Counted from the stretch's first letter, positions 1 to 8,819 are shown. The stretch is 32,143 nucleotides of DNA from Bacteroidales bacterium (GCA_028691975.1 JAQUYF010000019.1:1-32143); one strand, 5' to 3'. Numbers and translations are program-made. The notes: generated by a model from the sequence alone, not told the origin.

Positions 1-372
1 GAGCGTAAGGTCAGATTGGGCTGTCCACGCAGAATGCTTGCTGACAGTTCTCAGGAAAAAAGTTTCGATCCATACTCTTCTGTAGCGATCGGCCTGCTGA
101 TAGAGGGCTTTGCACAGGAACCGGTATCTGTTATCACCAGAGAGGCTCCTCAAGAACAGGATAGCGGAGTCTTACCAGGATTTGAACCAATACGGGAACA
201 GGCGACCGACAAGGCTCAGCCTGACGATAAGAAAGTGGAGAGACAGGAAAAACCGGTACAAAATACAGAAGCAAGAGTTCCTAAACCGGAAAAGAAAAAA
301 GATAAGCGTAAAAAAGATTACTCGTCTATTATTAGAGGTCTGTTTGATTCCCCAAATGATAATGAAGCATAA
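1..372 (+). CDS. ftsA: Cell division protein FtsA, C-terminal part (5' truncated by window)
   Basis: The reading frame is open from base 1 and ends with TAA at 370-372, leaving 123 residues of the C-terminus. FtsA is an actin-like ATPase that anchors FtsZ to the inner membrane and recruits the division machinery. The visible end of the actin fold (DPYSSVAIGLLIEGF, about residues 35-49) matches the last conserved block of FtsA. It is followed by a long, charged Lys/Glu/Pro-rich linker (about residues 50-108). The tail, YSSIIRGLFDS, could form the short amphipathic membrane-binding helix usual for FtsA. The ftsZ start follows directly, the standard order of the division cluster. The assignment rests on this partial sequence plus the ftsZ neighbour; the N-terminal ATPase motifs lie outside the window. 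Confidence 0.9.
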   Translation, partial: ERKVRLGCPRRMLADSSQEKSFDPYSSVAIGLLIEGFAQEPVSVITREAPQEQDSGVLPGFEPIREQATDKAQPDDKKVERQEKPVQNTEARVPKPEKKKDKRKKDYSSIIRGLFDSPNDNEA

Positions 373-376
373 TACC

Positions 377-1642
377 ATGGAAGAAAAAGAAAATAAAATT
401 GACTCCCAATTTGTCCCTAAGAACTGGGAAAGGAGCGATAATATTATTACAATCATCGGCGTAGGCGGTGGTGGAAGCAATGCCGTCAACTATATGTATG
501 CTCAGAACATACCGTTTGTCAACTTTGTAGTCTGCAACACCGACAAAAAAGCTCTGGAAATGAGCAAAGTACCTACCAAAATACAGCTTGGTCAGGTACT
601 TACCCGCGGACTCGGAGCCGGCACAAATCCGGAAGTAGGAAAAAAGGCTGCCAAAGAGTCAATAAAAGAGATCGAAGAGGCTTTGGGAGCCGGTACCGAA
701 ATGGTTTTCATTACATGCGGAATGGGAGGCGGCACGGGTACGGGAGCTGCTCCTGTGGTTGCCGAAGTTGCCAAAAACAGAGGACTTTTAACAGTCGGAG
801 TAGCCACTATTCCATTTAGGGACGAAGGACCTGAAGCACTGTATCGCGCAATTGAAGGGATTAAAGAGTTTAACCATCACGTTGACAGCCTTCTTATAAT
901 TGACAATGAAAAACTGTATGAAATATACGGTAACCTCAACATATTTAAAGCCTTTCCGAAGGCCGACGAAGTGCTCGCAATAGCTGTAAAGAGTATTGCC
1001 GAGATCATCACTTGCGGCGGATACATCAACATGGACTTCGCAGATGTTAAGATGGTTATGCAAAACAGTGGCATGGCCCTGATGGGACACGGATCTGCAT
1101 CAGGACCGGATAGAGCTATCAAGGCAGTAGAAGAGGCATTCTCTTCTCCGCTGTTAAACGATCTGGATGTCAGCAGTGCAAAAAACGCACTTGTCAATAT
1201 TACCTCCAGCGGAGAGGACGGCAAAGCACTGGAGACTGCCGAACTCTCTCAAATTATGGATTACATTAAGAAATATACCGGCCATACCAGCAATTTCAAA
1301 CGCGGAGTAGTACGGGATGATTCCATAGGAGAGAACGTCAGCGTGACGATCGTTGTTACCGGTTTCGAGATGGCAAGTCTTCCTGTAATCAACGAAGACG
1401 ATATAGTTAAAAACAACACAATCGAGATAAAATATGACCCGATTCCTTTCAATTCAAGAAAGCATGGTGTACCTTTGCACGCCAGTGGGACATCCCAGAT
1501 TAAACGAAAAGAGCGCATTCTCGGTAAACCGGCATTGATTGTGGACACCATAGCTGAAATTGAGGCAATGGAAAGTGAAACAGCTTATATCAGAAGAGAG
1601 AGAATGTTGACTGAAGAAAAAGAACAAAAGGACAAGAATTAA
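377..1642 (+). CDS. ftsZ: Cell division protein FtsZ
   Basis: FtsZ is the tubulin-like GTPase that polymerises into the cytokinetic ring. The N-terminal nucleotide-binding turn ([13 protein letters not shown]) and the tubulin signature loop ([14 protein letters not shown]) are both intact, and the length, 421 residues, is normal. The C-terminal tail ([10 protein letters not shown]) resembles the Bacteroidales version of the conserved peptide that binds FtsA and other partners. The frame extends upstream through ftsA with no homology. I chose ATG 377 (MEEKENK), five bases after the ftsA stop. ATG 362 is an alternative that would overlap ftsA by 11 bases and add five residues. Neither has a Shine-Dalgarno sequence. 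Translation is probably coupled to ftsA. gltX follows after one base. Confidence 0.96.
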   Translation: MEEKENKIDSQFVPKNWERSDNIITIIGVGGGGSNAVNYMYAQNIPFVNFVVCNTDKKALEMSKVPTKIQLGQVLTRGLGAGTNPEVGKKAAKESIKEIEEALGAGTEMVFITCGMGGGTGTGAAPVVAEVAKNRGLLTVGVATIPFRDEGPEALYRAIEGIKEFNHHVDSLLIIDNEKLYEIYGNLNIFKAFPKADEVLAIAVKSIAEIITCGGYINMDFADVKMVMQNSGMALMGHGSASGPDRAIKAVEEAFSSPLLNDLDVSSAKNALVNITSSGEDGKALETAELSQIMDYIKKYTGHTSNFKRGVVRDDSIGENVSVTIVVTGFEMASLPVINEDDIVKNNTIEIKYDPIPFNSRKHGVPLHASGTSQIKRKERILGKPALIVDTIAEIEAMESETAYIRRERMLTEEKEQKDKN

Positions 1643-1643
1643 T

Positions 1644-3200
1644 ATGACAAGACCTGTAAGAGTACGTTTTGCCCCAAGCCCGACCGGTCCACTTCACATG
1701 GGCGGAGTCAGGACAGCATTGTATAACTATCTGTATGCCAAGCAATCAAATGGTACCTTTGTGTTGCGTATAGAAGATACCGATTCACAAAGATTTGTTC
1801 CCGGTGCAGAAGAGTATATAATAGAAGCCCTCCGCTGGTGCGGGATTTTTCCTGACGAAGGAGTGGACGAGAATGGAAAGATGGTTGAAGAGCCATCCGA
1901 GAAGCATCCGTACGCACCTTATAGACAGTCTCAACGCCGCGGTATCTACCGCAAATACGCCGAAGAGTTGGTAAATAAAGGATACGCATACTACGCATTC
2001 GATACGGCAGAAGAGCTGGATGCTCTACGCAAGGAGGCTGAAGATAAAAAGGGAACATTTACATACAACTATGCAAGTCGCGACTTTCTCAAAAACTCCC
2101 TCACTCTCCCTGAAGATGAGGTAAGAAGGCGCGTTGAAAATGAGACAAACTGGACCATTCGTTTCAAAATACCTGAAAACAGAACTGTGAAAATGAACGA
2201 TCTCATCAGAGGTGATATCGAAGTAAACAGCAATACGTTGGATGATAAGGTTTTGTGGAAAAGAATAGATGAGCTGCCAACGTACCACCTTGCAAATATT
2301 GTGGATGATCACCTGATGCAGATAACAGAGGTTATCCGTGGAGAGGAGTGGCTTCCTTCCCTCCCGCTCCACTATCTTCTCTATGAAGCTTTCGGCTGGC
2401 AAGAGAGTCAGCCACGTTTTGCACACCTTTCACTGCTTCTAAAGCCTGACGGAAAAGGCAAACTGAGCAAACGTGACGGTGACAGGCTCGGATTTCCCGT
2501 TTTTCCTCTGAAATGGATCAATGCCGAAGGAGAGATCTCCCGCGGATACCGTGAGGATGGCTATTTCCCGGATGCTTTTATCAATATACTTGCACTGCTC
2601 GGGTGGAACCCCGGCACTGAGCAGGAAATCTTCTCACTTGAAGAGTTAATCAACACATTTACCCTCGAAAGAGTAGTCAAATCGGGAGCCAAATTCAATC
2701 CTGAGAAGGCTAAGTGGTTTAACCAGGAGTATCTGAGAAAACGCACTACTGAGCAGTTAGTTGCTGATTTTAAAGCTTCCGATGCAGGAAAGTTAGTAGG
2801 CTACAATGATACCTATATCGGTGCTGTGTGTGAAGTAATACGCGACAGGGCACATTTCGTAAACGAATTCTGGGATCTGAGCAGTTTCTTCTTTGTGGCC
2901 CCTGCGTCATACGACCCTGCTTCGGTTGCCAAATTCTGGAAAGACGATATTAAAGCCGTTATTCCTCGAGTTCACAGCTTTATCTGCGAAAAAATAAATC
3001 CTTTTACCAGGGAAAATATAGAGCAGCAACTACACGAACTGATCACTTCCAATGAATGGTCGATGGGAAGGGTAATGAACACTTTGCGTCTCTTCCTTGT
3101 GGGAGAATCCAAAGGTCCTGGAGTCGCCGACATCATGTTCCTGCTCGGGAAAGATGAGGTTGACGCCCGTATTAAACGCGCACTCAATACTTTAGGATAA
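1644..3200 (+). CDS. gltX: Glutamate--tRNA ligase
   Basis: This class I aminoacyl-tRNA synthetase charges tRNA-Glu with glutamate in the cytosol. The N-terminus (RVRFAPSPTGPLHMGG) holds the HIGH-type ATP-binding motif at residues 18-21, and the KMSKS equivalent (KLSKR) lies at 273-277. The all-helical anticodon-binding half follows. At 518 residues it is slightly longer than the usual 470-510. The start ATG comes one base after the ftsZ stop, so the two are almost certainly cotranscribed. A short gap of 17 bases separates it from rpiB. Whether it also charges tRNA-Gln cannot be read from the sequence. Confidence 0.97.
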   Translation: MTRPVRVRFAPSPTGPLHMGGVRTALYNYLYAKQSNGTFVLRIEDTDSQRFVPGAEEYIIEALRWCGIFPDEGVDENGKMVEEPSEKHPYAPYRQSQRRGIYRKYAEELVNKGYAYYAFDTAEELDALRKEAEDKKGTFTYNYASRDFLKNSLTLPEDEVRRRVENETNWTIRFKIPENRTVKMNDLIRGDIEVNSNTLDDKVLWKRIDELPTYHLANIVDDHLMQITEVIRGEEWLPSLPLHYLLYEAFGWQESQPRFAHLSLLLKPDGKGKLSKRDGDRLGFPVFPLKWINAEGEISRGYREDGYFPDAFINILALLGWNPGTEQEIFSLEELINTFTLERVVKSGAKFNPEKAKWFNQEYLRKRTTEQLVADFKASDAGKLVGYNDTYIGAVCEVIRDRAHFVNEFWDLSSFFFVAPASYDPASVAKFWKDDIKAVIPRVHSFICEKINPFTRENIEQQLHELITSNEWSMGRVMNTLRLFLVGESKGPGVADIMFLLGKDEVDARIKRALNTLG

Positions 3201-3217
3201 TTCAAATTAATAGGGAT

Positions 3218-3652
3218 ATGAAAACCGTCGGAATGGCGTCTGATCACGCCGGATATGAATTGAAAGAAGCTCTCAAGCCACTCGTAGCATCTTTAGGCTA
3301 CAAGATTAAAGATTTCGGAACAGATTCGACAGAAAGTATGGACTATCCGGACACCGCACATCCGTTGGGCTATGCCATTGAAAATGGAGAAGTTGACCTT
3401 GGTATCGCTATCTGCGGCTCAGGCAACGGCATCTCTATGACGCTCAATAAGCATCAGGGAGTACGGGCAGCACTATGCTGGTTACCGGAACTCGGAGCTT
3501 TGGCCCGTCAGCACAACAACGCCAATGTACTCTCACTTCCGGCCAGATTTATCACTCTCGAGACAGCCCGTGAGGTAGTAAAGGCCTTTTTTGCAGCCTC
3601 GTTCGAAGGTGGCAGACACCAGAGAAGAGTTGAAAAAATTCCCTGCAAATAA
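3218..3652 (+). CDS. rpiB: Ribose-5-phosphate isomerase B (RpiB/LacAB family)
   Basis: RpiB interconverts ribose 5-phosphate and ribulose 5-phosphate in the non-oxidative pentose phosphate pathway. Family hallmarks are all present: N-terminal GMASDHAGYELK (Asp9-His10), the active-site cysteine in ICGSGNG (Cys66), and the RQHNNANVLSLPAR segment with His99. The length, 144 residues, is typical. The leader holds a weak purine-rich patch (TAGGGAT) before the ATG. The stop codon shares its final A with the ATG of truB, so the two should be translationally coupled. The related sugar isomerase subunits LacA/LacB are less likely given the sequence and the housekeeping context. Confidence 0.95.
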   Translation: MKTVGMASDHAGYELKEALKPLVASLGYKIKDFGTDSTESMDYPDTAHPLGYAIENGEVDLGIAICGSGNGISMTLNKHQGVRAALCWLPELGALARQHNNANVLSLPARFITLETAREVVKAFFAASFEGGRHQRRVEKIPCK

Positions 3653-4512
3653 TGGAGCAATACTTTATCCTCGAAGGATGCAGATTGGAAGGCATTTCCG
3701 ATTACTTCGCCGCACACCTGTCTGCATCAATTGAAGATTACCCGTACGGAATAGTAATTCCCATAGAGAAGCCGTACCGCTGGACTTCGGCAGATGTGGT
3801 CAGAAAAGTTAAATTTCAGCTTCAGAAGCATTTTCATCTGAAAAATCTCAAAGTCGGACATGCCGGAACCCTTGATCCGCTCGCAACCGGACTGCTTGTA
3901 ATTTGCGCCGGCAAAGCCACAAAAATCTCGGAAGAGCTGCAATCCCATGAGAAGGAATATGTTGCAGAAATAGAATTCGGCGCTACAACACCATCATACG
4001 ATCTTGAGCAGGGAATAAATCAGTTTTTTCCCTACACTCATATCACTCGTGAAAAAGTAGCTGCGGTTCTCAGACAATTCATCGGAGAACAAGAGCAAGT
4101 CCCTCCTCTCTTTTCCGCAAAAATGGTGGGAGGTCTAAGAGCGTACGAATATGCTCGCGCCGGAGAGCCGATAGAACTCAAAACTTCCGTCATTACAATT
4201 TACGAGATAGAACTGCTCTCATTTACACCCGGAATGGATGTGGAGCAACAAATTACAACGGCAATTCCTGCTGCAGCTCAAAACGGAAACTCTGCAGAAG
4301 CTAATAATCGAACCGATTACCTGTATCAAAGATCGGAAGAAGGTGGAAAAAGCCTGGAAAGCCCGCGTCCGAGGGCTGTGATTCGCATCAAATGCAGCAA
4401 GGGAACATACATTCGCTCGCTGGCACGAGACCTTGGACTTGCTCTTGAAAGCGGAGCATATCTAACCTCGCTTAAACGTACGGCTTCCGGTATTTTTAAA
4501 CTTTCAGAATAA
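3652..4512 (+). CDS. truB: tRNA pseudouridine synthase B (TruB), with an internal insertion
   Basis: TruB converts uridine 55 in the T loop of tRNAs to pseudouridine. The catalytic block KVGHAGTLDPLATG carries the nucleophile Asp75, and the later KCSKGTYIRSLARDLG motif is intact at about residues 247-262. The ATG overlaps the rpiB stop by one base. About 30 residues precede the first conserved block (GIVIPIEKPYRWTS), so an internal start is possible, but no better ATG is visible. Between EIELLSF and PRAVIRIKCSKG lies a stretch of roughly 48 residues (about 193-240) rich in Ala, Asn, Gln, Glu and Ser. I do not expect it from the compact family; it looks like a surface-loop insertion. The reading frame is unbroken and all catalytic motifs remain, so the enzyme is probably active. 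Confidence 0.94.
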   Translation: MEQYFILEGCRLEGISDYFAAHLSASIEDYPYGIVIPIEKPYRWTSADVVRKVKFQLQKHFHLKNLKVGHAGTLDPLATGLLVICAGKATKISEELQSHEKEYVAEIEFGATTPSYDLEQGINQFFPYTHITREKVAAVLRQFIGEQEQVPPLFSAKMVGGLRAYEYARAGEPIELKTSVITIYEIELLSFTPGMDVEQQITTAIPAAAQNGNSAEANNRTDYLYQRSEEGGKSLESPRPRAVIRIKCSKGTYIRSLARDLGLALESGAYLTSLKRTASGIFKLSE

Positions 4513-4562
4513 TTTTTTAGTTTTTTTGAAACTTTTTTAGATTTTATACGTATAATAGTTGT

Positions 4563-4601
4563 TTTGTCGTGATTTTGACAAAGTGCAGTTAACGACCTGC
4601 A
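4563..4601 (+). promoter_or_regulatory. Two small inverted repeats in the queA leader
   Basis: The 118-base gap between truB and queA is very AT-rich. It contains TTTGTC (4563-4568) paired with GACAAA (4577-4582) around an eight-base loop, then TGCAG (4584-4588) paired with CTGCA (4597-4601) around another eight-base loop. They could be leader hairpins or protein-binding dyads. I do not recognise a riboswitch here. No convincing promoter pair is visible, although an AT-rich TATAATAG string lies at about 4551-4558. Confidence 0.25.
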
Positions 4602-4630
4602 ACATTTTACATATAAATAAAAAAGCGTAC

Positions 4631-5680
4631 ATGAAACTATCACAGTTTAATTTTACACTACCTCACAATCTTATCGCCAAATACCCGTCAAACCAAAGAG
4701 ATGAAGCCAGAATGATGGTCCTCCACAAAGATACGGGAGAGATTGAACACAAAATTTTTAAAGACATTATAGATTATTGCCGGGAAAAAGACCTCTTCGT
4801 CTTCAATGATACAAAAGTATTTCCGGCAAGATTAAATGGCAATAAAGAGAAAACAGGTGCGGAAATCGAAGTATTTCTACTCCGCGAACTCAACAAAGAT
4901 CAGCGTCTTTGGGACGTATTAGTCGATCCTGCCAGAAAGATTAGAATCGGTAATAAACTATACTTCGGGGAAAACGATGCACTGGTCGCAGAAGTGATAG
5001 ACAATACCACCTCGAGAGGACGTACTTTGCGTTTCCTTTATGACGGTCCCTACGAAGAGTTCCGTCAGACACTTTACAATCTTGGTGAACTCCCTATTCC
5101 AAAATGGATTCGCCCTAAGGCTGAAGAGATTGACAACGAGAGATTTCAGACAATTTATGCCAAAAACGAAGGTGCAGTTGCTACTCCTGCTGCCGGCTTG
5201 CATTTCAGCAAAATTCTCTTCAAAAAGATGGAAATTAAAGGGGTTGAATCGACCTTTCTTACCTTACACATGGGCAACGCGCATTTCCACACAGTGGATG
5301 TAGAAGACCTCTCAAAGCACAAAATGGATTCTGAGCGGCTTATTATCTCCGAGGAGACCGCCGAAGCGGTAAACGAGGCTAAGCACAACGGTCATAAAGT
5401 CTTCTCAATCGGCATCACAACATTGAGAGCACTGGAAACATACGTAACAACCACCAAAGAGATCAGACCTTTCGACGGATGGACCAACAGGTTTATCTTC
5501 CCTCCTTACCAATTTTCCATCCCGGATGCACTTGTCTCAAACTTCCACCTGCCTCTCTCCACAATGCTTATGAATGTGGCTGCATTCGGCGGGTATGACT
5601 ATGTCATGAAGGCGTACAAAGTTGCAGTCGAAGAAGGTTATCAGTTCGGTACATACGGTGATGCAATGCTGATCATTTAA
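4631..5680 (+). CDS. queA: S-adenosylmethionine:tRNA ribosyltransferase-isomerase
   Basis: QueA transfers and isomerises the ribose of S-adenosylmethionine onto the 7-aminomethyl-7-deazaguanine base at the wobble position of tRNA, making epoxyqueuosine. The diagnostic N-terminus ([20 protein letters not shown]), the [10 protein letters not shown] block at about residue 60, and the C-terminal [10 protein letters not shown] and [10 protein letters not shown] blocks are all present. The length from ATG 4631 is 349 residues, standard for the family. The frame extends 24 codons further up to an ATG at 4559, but those residues are unlike the family and fall in AT-rich leader DNA, so I reject them. 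No other queuosine genes are in the window. An AT-rich hairpin with a T run follows the stop codon. Confidence 0.95.
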   Translation: MKLSQFNFTLPHNLIAKYPSNQRDEARMMVLHKDTGEIEHKIFKDIIDYCREKDLFVFNDTKVFPARLNGNKEKTGAEIEVFLLRELNKDQRLWDVLVDPARKIRIGNKLYFGENDALVAEVIDNTTSRGRTLRFLYDGPYEEFRQTLYNLGELPIPKWIRPKAEEIDNERFQTIYAKNEGAVATPAAGLHFSKILFKKMEIKGVESTFLTLHMGNAHFHTVDVEDLSKHKMDSERLIISEETAEAVNEAKHNGHKVFSIGITTLRALETYVTTTKEIRPFDGWTNRFIFPPYQFSIPDALVSNFHLPLSTMLMNVAAFGGYDYVMKAYKVAVEEGYQFGTYGDAMLII

Positions 5681-5704
5681 CAATTTTTTAAAAATTGTTT
5701 TTTT
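5679..5704 (+). terminator. AT-rich hairpin with T tract after queA
   Basis: A perfect 10-bp inverted repeat (AACAATTTTT / AAAAATTGTT, one-base centre) overlaps the queA stop codon and is followed by a run of T. The form is that of an intrinsic terminator, but nearly all pairs are A-T, so it would be weak. Confidence 0.5.
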
Positions 5705-5719
5705 GGTATCCAATATCGG

Positions 5720-5769
5720 ATCTCTCTCCATACTTTAGAGCAAAAAAAGAACATGGAGAGAGATTTTTT
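5720..5769 (+). promoter_or_regulatory. Hairpin covering the dprA start codon, followed by a T tract
   Basis: ATCTCTCTCCAT (5720-5731) is a perfect reverse complement of ATGGAGAGAGAT (5753-5764), which is the start codon and first codons of dprA. Two further G-T pairs are possible outside (5718-5719 with 5765-5766). The loop is 21 bases and purine-rich. A run of T (5764-5769) follows the right arm. In RNA this could hide the start codon or act as an attenuator. The pairing is seen in the sequence; the function is inferred. Confidence 0.45.
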
Positions 5770-6865
5770 ATTGTATGCCTGTGCCCTGAACAGGATTTTG
5801 GCATATAACTGCCGGTTATCCAGGCAATTAGTAGACTCATTTGAACACATTGGAGATATCTTCTCCCTATCTGAAGGGCAACTTCGAGAATTGATGCCGC
5901 GCGGAGAGAACTATATCAGAGAAATACTCAATCCGAACTCCCTGGAATGGGCATTTAAGGAGATTGCATGGGCTCGCCAATACGCGGTGCAACTGCTGTA
6001 CCTGTACGATGACAAGTACCCGTACAGGCTGAGAGAGTGTCCCGATGCCCCACTTATGCTGTACTACATAGGCAACGCCAACCTCAACATGCAAAAAGTA
6101 CTCTCCATAGTGGGCACAAGGAGAGCTTCCCCCTACGGTAAAGAGAGTTGTCGCAAGATAGTGGAGCAGATCTCACTCAACGAGGAGAAAACATTGATTG
6201 TAAGCGGTTTGGCCTTTGGCATAGATGCAGTGGCCCATAAAAGTGCAATCGAATTCGGATTGCCCACAATAGCAGTACTTCCTACCGGTGCCGACTCAAT
6301 TTATCCCTCAATGCATCGCGGCCTTGCCATGCAGATTATTGACAACGGAGGCCTGATTACCGACTTTCCTACACTTACAGGGGCACAAAAGGCCAATTTT
6401 GTGCGTCGCAACAGAATCATTGCAGGTATGGCTGACGCTACGCTTCTGGCCGAATCCTTTGCTCATGGCGGAGGTCTTATAACCACCGCTCACGCAAGTT
6501 CCTACTCCAGAGAGGTATTTGCCGTTCCCGGACGGCTCACGGACAGTTCATTTGCGGGATGCAACAAGATCATCGCCTCAAATGTGGCAAACATTGTAAC
6601 CGCTCCGGAGAGTATAGAGCGGGTAATGTGCTGGTCCCCTGTACACAAAGCCCCAAGGCAGGCAAGCCTTTTCAAAGATGAATACAACCAGGAAAAGAAA
6701 GCTATAATCAAGGCACTCGGGCGTTCACCGATGAACATTGAAGAGATATTGACAATCACAAATATACCTGTTTCGGAGTTAAACGTTAATCTGGTTGAGT
6801 TGGAAATGGATGGAGTTATCTCCGTTTCCGGTGGAAATAATTACACTTTACTCGATTTTATGTAA
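5753..6865 (+). CDS. dprA: DNA-processing protein DprA
   Basis: DprA binds incoming single-stranded DNA during natural transformation and loads RecA. The Rossmann-like core is clear: LSIVGTRRASPYG (about 117-128), SGLAFGIDAVAHKSA (151-165), the signature with FPTLTGAQKANFVRRNRIIAG (205-225), and AESFAHGGGLITTAHA (234-248). The C-terminal 60 residues fit a winged-helix domain, common in this family. The length of 370 residues is normal. The start ATG gives MERDFLLYACAL, which fits family N-termini, and it lies within the right arm of a 12-bp inverted repeat. tatD begins 28 bases after the stop. DprA is widespread even in bacteria not known to be competent, so its presence alone does not prove transformation. 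Confidence 0.95.
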   Translation: MERDFLLYACALNRILAYNCRLSRQLVDSFEHIGDIFSLSEGQLRELMPRGENYIREILNPNSLEWAFKEIAWARQYAVQLLYLYDDKYPYRLRECPDAPLMLYYIGNANLNMQKVLSIVGTRRASPYGKESCRKIVEQISLNEEKTLIVSGLAFGIDAVAHKSAIEFGLPTIAVLPTGADSIYPSMHRGLAMQIIDNGGLITDFPTLTGAQKANFVRRNRIIAGMADATLLAESFAHGGGLITTAHASSYSREVFAVPGRLTDSSFAGCNKIIASNVANIVTAPESIERVMCWSPVHKAPRQASLFKDEYNQEKKAIIKALGRSPMNIEEILTITNIPVSELNVNLVELEMDGVISVSGGNNYTLLDFM

Positions 6866-6870
6866 ATTTG
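6863..6870 (+). promoter_or_regulatory. Possible -7 box upstream of tatD
   Basis: TAAATTTG matches the TAnnTTTG consensus and overlaps the dprA stop codon, 23 bases before the tatD ATG. No TTTG -33 element is seen at the right distance, so this may be chance, and tatD may simply be read through from dprA. Confidence 0.25.
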
Positions 6871-6893
6871 CAATCGGATTTTCAACTTTGTGC

Positions 6894-7676
6894 ATGAACG
6901 AATTTATCGACACCCACTCTCACCTCTACGATGCAGCCTTTGATGAAGATTTTGATCATGCCGTATCACGTGCACGCAAACAGGGAGTTGTCAAGTGCAT
7001 CTTTCCTGCCATAGACAGCTCCTCATACGAAGCAATGGCAGGCAGATCGGACGCACTGCCGGATTTCGCATTCCCCTGCATAGGCCTTCATCCTACCTCC
7101 GTAGCCGACAACTGGGAAGAGGAGATGACCTTTGTACGAAGCAAGATAAAGGAAAGAAAGTTCTATGCCGTTGGAGAGATCGGGATAGATGAATACTGGT
7201 CGAAAGATTTTCTGCCTCAGCAGAAAAGAGTATTCGCCGAACAGATAGAACTTGCCGCCGAATACAACCTGCCCATTATCATCCACTCTCGCGAAGCCAC
7301 TGAAGATATATTCAACACCCTTGAGGAGACTAAAGGTATCCCTGTAAAAGGCACATTCCATGCATTTTCTGGAAGTTATGAGACATATAAGAGAATCCTG
7401 ACTTTCGGAGATTTCAAAATAGGCATAGGTGGCGTGCTGACCTACAAAAACGCAGGCATAGCCTCCGTACTGGAGAAAATGTCGATGGATGACATTGTAC
7501 TTGAGACCGACTGTCCATGGCTGACACCCGCCCCATTCAGAGGAAAAAGAAATGAATCATCCTATATTGCCATCATTGCAGAGAAGGTTTCTCAAATCAA
7601 AAATGTACCTTTGCATGATGTTGCGCTTAAAACAACCTGTTCCGCTCAACAATTGTTTAATTTGCATGACTCTTAA
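6894..7676 (+). CDS. tatD: TatD-family metal-dependent hydrolase (DNase)
   Basis: TatD enzymes are cytosolic TIM-barrel metallohydrolases with 3'-5' exonuclease or deoxyribonuclease activity. Metal-binding motifs are present in order: DTHSHLYD near the N-terminus, GEIGIDEYW at about residue 100, IIIHSREA at about 130, GTFHAFSGS at about 155, and LETDCPWLTP at about 204. The length from ATG 6894 is 260 residues, typical. The frame runs 33 codons upstream into dprA, which I discard because family members start at the FIDTHSHL block. ansA follows after three bases, so the two are cotranscribed. The exact substrate of this paralogue cannot be read from the sequence. Confidence 0.93.
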   Translation: MNEFIDTHSHLYDAAFDEDFDHAVSRARKQGVVKCIFPAIDSSSYEAMAGRSDALPDFAFPCIGLHPTSVADNWEEEMTFVRSKIKERKFYAVGEIGIDEYWSKDFLPQQKRVFAEQIELAAEYNLPIIIHSREATEDIFNTLEETKGIPVKGTFHAFSGSYETYKRILTFGDFKIGIGGVLTYKNAGIASVLEKMSMDDIVLETDCPWLTPAPFRGKRNESSYIAIIAEKVSQIKNVPLHDVALKTTCSAQQLFNLHDS

Positions 7677-7679
7677 ACC

Positions 7680-8714
7680 ATGAATCGCTCAATTCTGCTT
7701 ATCTACACCGGAGGTACAATCGGGATGAAACAAGACCCCGAAACATTGCTGCTCAAGCCGTTTAATTTTGATCAGATAATGGAAGAAGTGCCTGAACTCA
7801 AGAAATTCGGTTACAATATAGACTCGTACTCATTCACTCCTGCAATCGACTCTTCGGACGTAAAAGTTGAATTTTGGATTGACCTGGCGCGGCTGATTCA
7901 GGCTAATTACGACAAATATGACGGCTTTGTAGTGCTGCACGGGACCGACACTATGGCCTATTCGGCCTCTGCACTGAGTTTTATGCTTGAAGATCTGGAA
8001 AAGCCTGTGATCTTCACAGGAAGCCAGCTTCCCATCGGAATGCTTCGCACTGACGGCAAAGAAAATTTGATCTCATCCATAGAACTTGCCGCTGACCATA
8101 ATGATGCCGGAAGGGCTTACGTACCGGAAGTATGCATATATTTTGAAAGTCAACTCTACCGAGGCAACCGGACGACCAAGTACAATGCCGAGAATTTCAG
8201 AGCTTTCCGCAGCGCGAACTACCCCGTTCTCGCGGATGTGGGTATTCACATAAAATATAATACATCCGTGATTGAATATCCGGCACAGTGGGGCAAAAAG
8301 TTAAAAATCCATACAGAGCTTGACACAAATGTGGCAATTCTTAAAATTTTTCCGGGAATCGGAAAAGAATATGCAGACGCGGTTCTAAGCACCAAAAATA
8401 TGCGGGCACTCGTACTGGAAACTTTCGGCTCGGGCAATGCTCCGTCATCCGAATGGTTCCTGGATAGAGTAAGGCAATGCGTAGACTCCGGTGTAGTTGT
8501 AGTCAATGTAACTCAATGCCTTGCAGGTAAAGTTGACATGGGCACATACGCCAACGGAGCGGGCCTTAGGGAGATAGGTGTGATAAGCGGATATGATATC
8601 ACTACAGAGTCCGCACTGACCAAATTATTTTTCCTGTTGGGAGCATATCGGGAAAGAAATGCCGTTGTAAATGGTATGTTAACGGATATTAGAGGAGAAA
8701 TTTCGGACAATTAA
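7680..8714 (+). CDS. ansA: Type I (cytosolic) L-asparaginase
   Basis: The enzyme hydrolyses L-asparagine to aspartate and ammonia. The first catalytic threonine is in IYTGGTIG (Thr13), and the second motif HGTDTMAYSASALSF carries Thr89 and Asp90. The RTDGKEN segment at about 123-129 and the C-terminal domain are also typical. There is no signal peptide, which with the 344-residue length fits the cytosolic type I form rather than the secreted type II enzyme. It begins three bases after tatD. The downstream 105-base gap before exbB is AT-rich and holds no clear terminator. Confidence 0.95.
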   Translation: MNRSILLIYTGGTIGMKQDPETLLLKPFNFDQIMEEVPELKKFGYNIDSYSFTPAIDSSDVKVEFWIDLARLIQANYDKYDGFVVLHGTDTMAYSASALSFMLEDLEKPVIFTGSQLPIGMLRTDGKENLISSIELAADHNDAGRAYVPEVCIYFESQLYRGNRTTKYNAENFRAFRSANYPVLADVGIHIKYNTSVIEYPAQWGKKLKIHTELDTNVAILKIFPGIGKEYADAVLSTKNMRALVLETFGSGNAPSSEWFLDRVRQCVDSGVVVVNVTQCLAGKVDMGTYANGAGLREIGVISGYDITTESALTKLFFLLGAYRERNAVVNGMLTDIRGEISDN

Positions 8715-8819
8715 TTGTATTTCTAAAAATAATTGCTAAATTGCACGATATTTTGGATATCAAAATAAGAAAACTATAACTATTTAATACATTGTTTAAT
8801 AATTAATTACAAAAAACGT

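Noticed and set aside
110-376. N-terminal extension of FtsZ from ATG 110
   Set aside because: The extra 89 residues overlap ftsA in another frame and show no FtsZ similarity. Family members start shortly before the [10 protein letters not shown] block.
172-489. Minus-strand frame over the ftsA/ftsZ junction
   Set aside because: It is a shadow of two well-supported genes; no motif and no independent start support it. The same holds for the other antisense frames under known genes.
4513-4630. preQ1 riboswitch upstream of queA
   Set aside because: The dyads do not form the H-type pseudoknot with the C-rich and A-rich elements of preQ1 aptamers, and such switches usually control preQ1 synthesis or transport rather than queA.
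8715-8819. Promoter or regulatory site before exbB
   Set aside because: The gap is AT-rich with short palindromes such as GATAT...ATATC, but no TAnnTTTG box with proper spacing could be placed.
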